In this document: positions 48,088-54,795 of the stretch, one piece after another
Layout: each line of letters begins with the position of its first letter
How positions within the stretch are numbered: position 1 is the first letter of the stretch
Origin: an uncultured Prevotellaceae bacterium
GTDB lineage: Bacteria > Bacteroidota > Bacteroidia > Bacteroidales > Bacteroidaceae
Assembly: GCA_900316285.1 (NCBI GenBank)
Contig: ONCG01000018.1
Span: forward strand, 1-64,000
Length of the DNA: 64,000 bases
Direction: 5' to 3'
Program-made: the position numbers and the translations under genes
The notes under the pieces: model-generated
What the model was told of the DNA's origin: nothing
The model's database searches: none
What the model saw: only the letters and a program-made list of their open reading frames with translations

Positions 48088-51000
48088 ATGCGTAAGTCCA
48101 TCCTTCTATCCCTACTGGTTCTTCTTTCCATTGCCCTTTATGCGCAGAAGTCGCCCGAACAGCTCGGTGGTGTCTATTATGCCTACCCGGCTCCCTCTTC
48201 TGCCGACAATGGTTCCATCGACGTTCCTTCCGGCTATGAGCCGTTCTACATCTCCCACTACGGGCGACATGGGTCGCGATGGTTGACCAGCGACGAACGC
48301 TATGAATGGGTACTTGCGCAGTTTACAGATAAGAAGAACCTCACACCTTTGGGCAAAAGCGTTCGCCGCAGACTGCAGAAAGTCTTGAAGAATGCCCGTG
48401 GCAATGGTGGTAAGCTGTCGCCTTTAGGCGTACGCCAGCATCAAGGCATCGCAGAGCGCATGGTTCAGAACTTCCCCACTGTCTTCGCTGCCGCTGACAC
48501 AAGGATATGGGCTCGTTCGAGTACTGCCGATCGTTGCCGCAAGAGCATGCTTGCCTTCACCGATCGCCTCCACCAACTCCATCCCTCTCTCTCCCTCGAC
48601 ATTGCCACCCACGAGGCCGATATGGAATGGCTTGTCGACAATACTCCAGAGGTGAAGGCACTGGAGAAGCGCACACAAGTAAAGCCGCTGCTCACGCCAA
48701 CGAGGTTCATGCACGCCTTGTTCAAAGACCCCGCTCTCGTGTTTGCCACCGAAACTGCTTCTGCCGCAGAAGGCTTGCAGTTGAAACTCCTCTCTGAACT
48801 CTTCACCATCGCCACCGACATGCAAGATGTTGAACTCGACGTGAACCTCTTCGATGTGTTCACCGATGAGGAGATGCATGCCCTCTACGATGCCAACAAT
48901 CGTCGCATGACCATCTGCAATGGCAACCTGCCTCAGAGCGAGGGCATTCCAGCACGTGCAGCCCTTACGCTATGGAAGAACATCGTGTACGATGCCAATG
49001 TGATGATCAGCCGCAACCGCCATGGAGCATCTCTGCGTTTCGGTCACGACACCAACCTCTATCGTCTTCTCTCCCTGCTTCAGCTGTCCTCCGTTCATGC
49101 GACGTCTTACGACCACATGGACGAAATCCTCCCGATGGCAGCCAATCTGCAGATGGTATTCTTCAAGAAGCAAGATGAAATCCCCACCGACTCCACCGTT
49201 CTTGTGCTGTTTCTGCATAACGAGAAACCAGTAAGGCTCCACCTAATACCCACCCCCAGCCCCTCCCGAGGGGAGGGGAGTTTGAATACCCATGCTACAG
49301 ATCATGTTACCTACAATGCTAATCAAGCCCCCCTCCCCTCGGGAGGGGTTGGGGGTGGGTATCTTCTTCCCTGGTCCACCATCAAAGCCTGCGTCGCCGA
49401 TCGCATTCATCGCTTAGAACACCTGCGCCAGCTCTGTGCACTCAACACGATGGTTGGCACGGCACAGGCCAACACCCAGACAGCGGGACTGTTTGGAAAG
49501 GGCTCTGAGGAGCATGGCCAGACGCTGCCTGCCGTCCTCGCCCCGAATGGTCAGAACTTCTGGACGCCACAGACGCGCGACACCGAGAAGAAGTGCGTGG
49601 CACCTTATTATTATGCTGACTCGCTGCTGCAGGGATTCCGCAACAGCCATTGGATTGTAGGCGGCTGCACCCAAGACTATGGATCGTTCACCGTGGCTGC
49701 TATAAGTGGCCCACTGCGCACTAAGCCCGAGGAGCGTGCTACCCGTTTCTCTCATTCTGAAGAGGTGTCGCACCCACATTATTACGCAGTTCGACTGCCC
49801 GACGAACATCTCATCACAGAACTCACCGCCACCAGTCATACCGCCCTGATGCGTATCACACCCGAACAAGATGAACCCGTTCACATCGTCATCAACCATA
49901 ACAGCGATGAAGGCGAGGGAAAGGTTCTTCTGGATGGAAAAACCGTCTATGGCTACAACCCCGTTCACCGCATCTATCAAGGATGGGGCGAGTCGGCAGG
50001 CTTTAGCGGACACTTCCTATTGCAGTTCGACGAAGAGCCGGTGGCATCGGGTAGCGACAGTCTGTGCGTCTGGCTCACCTTCCAAGGCAAGGCCCATCAG
50101 CCCATCTTGTTAAAGATGGCATCTTCGTTTACCGATCGTGCTGGCTGTGAGCGCAACTTGGCTGCTGAGGCCGAAGGAAAAACCTTCGAACAGATGCAGG
50201 CCGAACTCGCCGACCAGTGGATAGCACGCCTGCATACCATCGACATCGACGATCCCAACACCGCCCGCGTAAATCAGTTCTATGGCGCCCTCTATCGCAC
50301 CTCCTTCCTTCCTCGCGAGTTCAGCGATGTCGACGGCCGATATCCGCGCTTCGCCTCTCAGCCTGCAGAACCCCTCAACGTCGTAACCTCTCCCCAGAAG
50401 TTCTTCACCGACTTCTCCATGTGGGACACCTATCGCGCTGTTCATCCGCTGTACAACATCATCGCGCCAACGTTGTCGGCACAGATGATGCAATCGCTCG
50501 TCACGATGGCGGAGCAAGGCGGGTGGATGCCCATCTTCCCATGTTGGAACAGCTACACCGCTGCGATGATTGGCGACCACTGTGCCTCGGTGATTGCCGA
50601 TGCTTATGTCAAGGGCATTGGCATTCCCGGTGCCAATGTACCAAACTACCTTACTGCCTACCGCTACCTGCGTCAGAATGCTTTCGATTCGCCTACACCC
50701 GAACAGTATAAGAATGGGATGGGCCGTCGTGCCTTGCAGTCATATCTGAAGTATGGTTATGTACCCATGGAGGATCACGTTCCCGATGCTTTCCACACCG
50801 ATGAGCAGACATCGCGAACACTCGAATATGCCTACGACGACTTCTGTCTTGCTCAGCTTGCCCTTGACTTCGGTACCGAAGCCGACTACCACGCACTCCT
50901 AGGACGTTCTGTCAATTGGCTGAACGTCATCAATCCACAGACAGGCTGGGCTGACGGAAGGCATGTCGGGGGTAAGTTTGAAAACAATACTGACCTCACC

Positions 51001-51525
51001 CACCGCAAGTCGTACATCACCGAAGGTGCCACGTGTCACTATTCGTGGTATGTGCCTCACGACGTGCCGGCACTCATTGAGGTGATGGGTGGACCTCAGC
51101 GGTTTGAGGAGAAGCTCGACTCGATGTTCGAACAGGGACTCTACTGGCATGGAAACGAGCCCTGCCATCAGATTGCCTACCTCTACAACTACATCGACCG
51201 AAACGATAAGACGCGCCGATGGGTGCGCCATATCCTCGACACCGAGTACAACGACACGCCGGGTGGACTCTCGGGCAACGACGATGCCGGACAGATGTCT
51301 GCATGGTATATCTTCTCCTCCCTCGGCTTCTATCCCGTCTGCCCCGGAACACCCTACTATCAGCTTAGCGCCCCCACCTTCCGGCGCGCCACCTTCAACC
51401 TCGAGAACGGCCGCACATTCACGTTGGAAAAGAAACCCGGCTCCCAGCCCCTTCCTTCGAGTGAGGGGAGTGGTTGCACCCTCTCTCACTCCGACATCCT
51501 CCGAGGCGGCACCCTCCGCTTCTAA
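48088..51525 (+). CDS. Histidine-phosphatase / GH92 alpha-mannosidase fusion
   Basis: A 1145-residue secreted two-domain protein (signal peptide ends SIALYAQ). Domain 1 (about 21-385) is a branch-2 histidine phosphatase resembling multiple-inositol-polyphosphate phosphatases: YISHYGRHGSRW with RHG at 60-62 and RFGHDTNLYRLL with His/Asp near 319. Domain 2 (about 453-1145) is a complete GH92: MVGTAQANTQTAG at its start, WDTYRAVHPLYNII, WHGNEPCHQIAYLYNYI, and LSGNDDAGQMSAWYIFSSLG. A 39-codon palindromic element (49246-49362) lies exactly in the linker. The pairing suggests removal of phosphate and mannose from one substrate. The frame is continuous, so this is not an annotation error across a stop codon. 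Confidence 0.88.
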   Translation: MRKSILLSLLVLLSIALYAQKSPEQLGGVYYAYPAPSSADNGSIDVPSGYEPFYISHYGRHGSRWLTSDERYEWVLAQFTDKKNLTPLGKSVRRRLQKVLKNARGNGGKLSPLGVRQHQGIAERMVQNFPTVFAAADTRIWARSSTADRCRKSMLAFTDRLHQLHPSLSLDIATHEADMEWLVDNTPEVKALEKRTQVKPLLTPTRFMHALFKDPALVFATETASAAEGLQLKLLSELFTIATDMQDVELDVNLFDVFTDEEMHALYDANNRRMTICNGNLPQSEGIPARAALTLWKNIVYDANVMISRNRHGASLRFGHDTNLYRLLSLLQLSSVHATSYDHMDEILPMAANLQMVFFKKQDEIPTDSTVLVLFLHNEKPVRLHLIPTPSPSRGEGSLNTHATDHVTYNANQAPLPSGGVGGGYLLPWSTIKACVADRIHRLEHLRQLCALNTMVGTAQANTQTAGLFGKGSEEHGQTLPAVLAPNGQNFWTPQTRDTEKKCVAPYYYADSLLQGFRNSHWIVGGCTQDYGSFTVAAISGPLRTKPEERATRFSHSEEVSHPHYYAVRLPDEHLITELTATSHTALMRITPEQDEPVHIVINHNSDEGEGKVLLDGKTVYGYNPVHRIYQGWGESAGFSGHFLLQFDEEPVASGSDSLCVWLTFQGKAHQPILLKMASSFTDRAGCERNLAAEAEGKTFEQMQAELADQWIARLHTIDIDDPNTARVNQFYGALYRTSFLPREFSDVDGRYPRFASQPAEPLNVVTSPQKFFTDFSMWDTYRAVHPLYNIIAPTLSAQMMQSLVTMAEQGGWMPIFPCWNSYTAAMIGDHCASVIADAYVKGIGIPGANVPNYLTAYRYLRQNAFDSPTPEQYKNGMGRRALQSYLKYGYVPMEDHVPDAFHTDEQTSRTLEYAYDDFCLAQLALDFGTEADYHALLGRSVNWLNVINPQTGWADGRHVGGKFENNTDLTHRKSYITEGATCHYSWYVPHDVPALIEVMGGPQRFEEKLDSMFEQGLYWHGNEPCHQIAYLYNYIDRNDKTRRWVRHILDTEYNDTPGGLSGNDDAGQMSAWYIFSSLGFYPVCPGTPYYQLSAPTFRRATFNLENGRTFTLEKKPGSQPLPSSEGSGCTLSHSDILRGGTLRF
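49246..49362 (+). repeat. 117-bp in-frame palindromic element, copy 3
   Basis: Exactly 117 bp, encoding IPTPSPSRGEGSLNT, six variable residues, then TYNANQAPLPSGGVGGGY. It lies between the phosphatase and GH92 domains. Arms begin ATACCCACCCCCAGCCCCTC and end GGTTGGGGGTGGGTAT. Confidence 0.9.
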
Positions 51526-51555
51526 AGTGCAGCCATAAAAAAGAAATCCTAAAAT

Positions 51556-51592
51556 AATCCCACCCGGACCCTCGCGGCCTAGGTGGGATTTT
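51556..51592 (+). terminator. Intrinsic terminator of the GH92/phosphatase operon
   Basis: AATCCCACC (51556-51564) pairs with GGTGGGATT (51582-51590), followed by TTTG, 31 bp after the fusion gene stop codon. Confidence 0.8.
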
Positions 51593-51719
51593 GTAATGAT
51601 GGCATAAGTTTGCATAGTTGCAGGGATAAAAGTGCATTTCACCCGTAAATTATAGTTCAAGGGTGTTAACGATGTTAAAAGCACATATTTCTCCACATAG
51701 CCCCTTCCTGTTATCTTCT

Positions 51720-51890
51720 TATCTTTGCGCCGTCACTCGATTGGCAATACATTATTTATTAATAAATAACTAAAAAATGATGAAACATTGGATTAGATTT
51801 TTCTGCCTCTCGCTATTAAAAGTTGAAAAAGGGGTGTCACCCGTCATGTGTGGGCTTAAACGGCTTGCTTTCAACGGGTTACGTGGGTGA
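51720..51890 (+). pseudogene. Promoter plus signal-peptide-like stub of a lost gene
   Basis: TATCTTTG (51720-51727) is a full -7 box. About 50 bp downstream an ATG at 51777 opens a 37-codon frame, MMKHWIRFFCLSLL then KVEKGVSPVMCGLKRLA, ending at 51890. The first residues look like the start of a signal peptide, but the hydrophobic core is broken off. I read it as the surviving 5' end of a secreted-protein gene. It could instead be a real small gene. Confidence 0.35.
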
Positions 51891-52015
51891 TGGGTTGGAT
51901 AAGGGTGTCACCGGGAAAAAGGTTGCTGATCAGCGTTTTTGGGGGGTGTTGTGACAGCCGACGGAATATATGGAAAATGGCGGTATGAAGCAGCGAGCGG
52001 TTTACCAGATTGGTT

Positions 52016-52103
52016 ACCACGGCGTGGTAAACGATGTACCAGGCCGTGGTAAACGATGTACCAGGCCGTGGTATACGTTGTACCAGGCCGTGGTAGATTC
52101 GTG
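52016..52103. repeat. 22-bp tandem array (TACCAGGCCGTGGTA theme)
   Basis: Four units of 22 bp start at 52016, 52038, 52060 and 52082. Each contains the dyad TACCA-GGCCG-TGGTA or close to it, joined by AACGATG or ATACGTTG. These are the least degenerate units of all the 22-bp arrays. The region 51891-52247 holds no gene; the 137-codon minus frame across it has no recognisable features. Confidence 0.85.
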
Positions 52104-52247
52104 AAACGGTAGTTGTGTGGCGAACAAACGTTTATTTTGTGGTATGTAGGCGTGCCGCGTTGTCCGTTTGCCCGTAAATTTGTGTTTAAAATGTTAAACA
52201 GGATAGACTGCCTCGATGGAGGTGGCTGGGGGGTGAAATCTTTTTGG

Positions 52248-52398
52248 TAACTTTGCATTCTATAAGATGATAAATTTTTCATAATCGAATATATTTTTGT
52301 TAAAGTATTTAGGCGGTTCAAGCCGTGAGGCCGAATGCCGCCACTTCTTAAAAAAGATGGTCATCCGTGCCATGAGGCATCGGGTGACCATCGTTTTT
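52248..52398 (+). ncRNA. Candidate small RNA with own promoter and terminator
   Basis: TAACTTTG (52248-52255) is a -7 box; no -33 element is obvious. About 50 bp downstream is a nested stem-loop at 52312-52342 (GGCGG...CCGCC around GCC-GTGA-GGC), then a strong hairpin at 52356-52392 (GATGGTCA...TGACCATC) followed by TTTTT. No open frame of note lies between. The predicted transcript is about 135-140 nt. The final hairpin also has a T-run on the minus strand and terminates the LytTR gene. Confidence 0.5.
52356..52398. terminator. Bidirectional intrinsic terminator
   Basis: GATGGTCATCCG-TGCC-ATGA-GGCA-T-CGGGTGACCATC with TTTTT on the plus side and, read on the minus strand, TTTTTT after GACCATC. 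It serves the candidate small RNA and the LytTR response regulator. Confidence 0.85.
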
Positions 52399-52421
52399 CC
52401 CCCTGTTTCATCTTCTCCGCT

Positions 52422-53102
52422 TCAGGGCTTGCTAAAGACGGCGCTGTAGGTGCGGCCAATGGGTATGGGGTGGGGCTCGCCGTGGAGGAACACCTGCTGG
52501 CGTGAGTAGCTCTCAATCTGCCGACGCGAGATGATGAATGACTTGTGGACGCGCACGAACAGAGATTCGGGCAGTTGAGCGGCGAGTGACGAAAGGGTGG
52601 TCTGCGTGACGAGTTTCTGCCCGTTGGTCAGGTGTAGGCGCACGTAGTTGTCCATAGCTTCGAGATAGATGATGTCGCTGAGGGGCAGGACCACGTTCTT
52701 GTAGCCGACCTTCACGGTGATGGTGGGCTGCAGTTCTTGCTGCTGCCGACGGACGACCTTGTTGATGGCTGTTTGGAAGCGTTCGTAGGAGAAGGGTTTC
52801 AGCAGGTAGTCGATGGCATCGAGGTTGAAGGCGTCGATGGCATATTCGGTGAAGGCGGTGGTGAAGATGATGCATGTGTCTTCTGGAACAGATCGTGCTA
52901 ACTCTATTCCGTTGGCTGTTCCGAGGTTAATGTCGAGCAGCAGCACGTCGGGCCGTTCTATGCGTACGGCGGCAAGTCCTTCGCTGGCGTGAGTGAAGGT
53001 CTTGATTTCGATGTTTCCCATTCGTTGGCAGAAAGTGTCAACGATGTTGAGAGCCAGGGGTTCGTCATCTATAGCGATGGCTCGTAGATGTGTCTTTTCC
53101 AT
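52422..53102 (-). CDS. LytTR-family response regulator
   Basis: A 226-residue protein with a receiver domain (about 5-118: AIDDEPLALNIVD, phospho-acceptor Asp in VLLLDINLG, TTAFTEYAIDAF, and the Lys in YLLKPFSYERF) and a LytTR DNA-binding domain (about 128-226: LSDIIYLEAMDNYVRLHL, RVHKSFIISRRQIESY). Such regulators are normally encoded after a LytS-type histidine kinase. Here only a 27-codon kinase remnant precedes it, so it appears to be an orphan, possibly activated by another kinase. Confidence 0.93.
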   Translation of the reverse strand: MEKTHLRAIAIDDEPLALNIVDTFCQRMGNIEIKTFTHASEGLAAVRIERPDVLLLDINLGTANGIELARSVPEDTCIIFTTAFTEYAIDAFNLDAIDYLLKPFSYERFQTAINKVVRRQQQELQPTITVKVGYKNVVLPLSDIIYLEAMDNYVRLHLTNGQKLVTQTTLSSLAAQLPESLFVRVHKSFIISRRQIESYSRQQVFLHGEPHPIPIGRTYSAVFSKP

Positions 53103-53112
53103 AATGCAAATT

Positions 53113-53130
53113 TTGAGTCAGTTGACTCAA
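53113..53130. promoter_or_regulatory. Perfect dyad upstream of the LytTR gene
   Basis: TTGAGTCA-GT-TGACTCAA, 11 bp upstream of the LytTR gene start. It could be an operator or a small hairpin in the transcript leader; no binding protein is known from the sequence. Confidence 0.4.
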
Positions 53131-53162
53131 TTTCTTTTTTATTTCTATTGTTATCCTAATCA

Positions 53163-53246
53163 CTAAAGGTCTATTTCCAGATGGACATGGAAGAGACCGT
53201 CGTGTTGTTGGATGAGCAAGGCATATTGCACAATCGATATGTTTCT
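53163..53246 (-). pseudogene. C-terminal remnant of a LytS-type sensor histidine kinase
   Basis: In one minus frame the sequence reads ISIVQYALLIQQHDGLFHV then HLEIDL and stops at 53163, 60 bp before the LytTR start. That ending resembles the C-terminus of sensor kinases paired with LytTR regulators. The frame closes upstream at 53247, and a promoter box lies at 53265-53272. The kinase body thus appears to have been deleted, leaving promoter and tail fused. The identification is by pattern only. Confidence 0.5.
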
Positions 53247-53264
53247 TTATAAATTTTATCGATG

Positions 53265-53272
53265 CAAAATTA
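53265..53272 (-). promoter_or_regulatory. -7 promoter box for the LytTR transcript
   Basis: CAAAATTA on the plus strand is TAATTTTG on the minus strand; the transcript would cross the kinase remnant and the dyad at 53113 before the LytTR gene. Confidence 0.55.
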
Positions 53273-53420
53273 TACATATTTTTAATAAGTTGTACTTGGA
53301 TATGTTGCCGTTTGCCTATAAATTCCTGTAGTTTGTCAAATAATCGACCTTTTCAGCGACAACTTCATGGGTGCTCAGCGAATCAAAGTCGTTTTTCTTG
53401 GTCAGCTGAAGAAAAATCCG

Positions 53421-53428
53421 TAACTTTG
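53421..53428 (+). promoter_or_regulatory. -7 promoter box for the thioesterase gene
   Basis: TAACTTTG, 35 bp upstream of the ATG at 53464. Confidence 0.65.
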
Positions 53429-53463
53429 CTTCGTCAACAATAATTCAGTAGATCGTAATAGAA

Positions 53464-53856
53464 ATGATGAACATCGGACTTACTCACACCAGCGTGCTCA
53501 CTGTTAGCGACGCACACACCGCCCAGGCCATGGGCTCGGGCGATATGCCTGTATTGGCCACACCCATTATGATTGCGCTCATGGAGAATGCCGCCATGCT
53601 AGCCGTCGATCAGGAACTACCAGAGGGGCTCACCACTGTTGGCTCCGGAGTAGATGTTACCCATTTGAAGCCGTCGCCACTCGGTGCAGAAATCATTGCC
53701 ACCGCCGAGCTCACGGAGATTGATGGCCACCGCCTCACCTTCCGTGTTGTTGCCATGCAACTCACGCCGACAGGAGAGGAGGAAGAGGTGGTCGTTGGCG
53801 AAGGCACCCATGTGCGCTACATCGTCGATCGCGACCGCTTCCTCGCTAAATGCTAA
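53464..53856 (+). CDS. Hot-dog-fold thioesterase (FlK-like family)
   Basis: A 130-residue protein resembling the fluoroacetyl-CoA thioesterase-like family: VLATPIMIALMENAAMLAVD (Thr and Glu positions) and TVGSGVDVTHLKPSPLG (His position). The family hydrolyses assorted acyl-CoAs; in a gut or rumen bacterium the natural substrate is unlikely to be fluoroacetyl-CoA. Cytosolic, single gene with its own promoter. Confidence 0.85.
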   Translation: MMNIGLTHTSVLTVSDAHTAQAMGSGDMPVLATPIMIALMENAAMLAVDQELPEGLTTVGSGVDVTHLKPSPLGAEIIATAELTEIDGHRLTFRVVAMQLTPTGEEEEVVVGEGTHVRYIVDRDRFLAKC

Positions 53857-53904
53857 GCACGGTCTTTCTTTGCTCGTAAGATTAAGACCGCACTTTACAC
53901 CTTA

Positions 53905-54795
53905 TTAATAATAAAGGATGATGGCGAATGCCGTTATCCATCCGGCTACGCATGCCTGGATGAAATGATCACGCAGCAGCACTCTCGTAGGGCTGCTGCT
54001 TTTTTTGTCGACGAAGGTGATTCGCATGTAGTGCAAGATGCCTGCAACAACAAACAGCGACGTGACATAGAGGTGGGGGCTGCCCAGGCGTTCCACCACA
54101 TCGGGCGACACGGTGTAGAGGATGTAGCACACGATGGTGGCGCCTCCCAGCATGCCGATGGCATGATCGAGGAAAGTCAAGTTGTAGTTCTCCACGTTCT
54201 TTCTTGCCTTGATGCCCGACGACTCGTAGAGAGCCACGTCGTCGCGGCGCTTGGCGAGTGCGAGGAAGAGCGCGAGCAGGAATGTCGTGACCACCAACCA
54301 ATGGGAGAGGGCGATGCCTGTGGCCAGTCCACCTGCCACGATGCGCAACACAAAACCCATGGCGATAATGAACACATCGAGCAGGGGCACGTGCTTCAGT
54401 TTCATGCAATAAGCCACGTTCATCGCGATATAGAAAAGCAAAGTGCCTGCCAGTCCGAGTCGGGAGCAATCGCTATGCAAGCTGCCCACGGCGATCAGCA
54501 TGAACGCGAGCACCCATGCAGCAATCATCGTTGCGTAGGCCATCCTGGTGCTTACGGCTCCACTGGCTACGGGTCGCCATCGCTTTGTGGGATGTAGGCG
54601 GTCGGCATCGGCGTCGCGGATGTCGTTGAAGCAGTAGATGCCACTGGCGGCCAGGCAAAACGCCGCGAATGCCAGCAGGCAAGGGGCGGCATAGTGCAAA
54701 TCGGTGGTGCGGCGGTCGAAGAACAACGGCGTGAGGACAAAGGCGTTCTTCAGCCACTGGTGCGGGCGTAATAGTCTGATGATGTGCTTATTCAT
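53905..54795 (-). CDS. UbiA-family prenyltransferase, decaprenyl-phosphate phosphoribosyltransferase-like
   Basis: A 296-residue integral membrane protein with about eight helices. N-terminal LLRPHQWLKNAFVLTPLFFD and the Mg-prenyl motif FNDIRDADADRLHPTKRWRP match the subgroup that transfers 5-phosphoribose to a polyprenyl phosphate; a second Asp-rich loop is KRRDDVALYE. Its start overlaps the end of the GT39-like gene by 8 bases, so they work together, perhaps making and using a polyprenyl-phosphate-linked sugar for an envelope glycan. Confidence 0.8.
   Translation of the reverse strand: MNKHIIRLLRPHQWLKNAFVLTPLFFDRRTTDLHYAAPCLLAFAAFCLAASGIYCFNDIRDADADRLHPTKRWRPVASGAVSTRMAYATMIAAWVLAFMLIAVGSLHSDCSRLGLAGTLLFYIAMNVAYCMKLKHVPLLDVFIIAMGFVLRIVAGGLATGIALSHWLVVTTFLLALFLALAKRRDDVALYESSGIKARKNVENYNLTFLDHAIGMLGGATIVCYILYTVSPDVVERLGSPHLYVTSLFVVAGILHYMRITFVDKKSSSPTRVLLRDHFIQACVAGWITAFAIILYY

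Noticed and set aside
51908-52321. 137-codon minus-strand open frame in the decayed region
   Set aside because: It crosses the 22-bp array, starts inside the candidate small RNA, and shows no motif or plausible start context.
53065-53277. 70-codon minus-strand frame upstream of the LytTR gene
   Set aside because: It is in a different frame from the kinase-like remnant, runs into the LytTR coding start, and has no recognisable feature.
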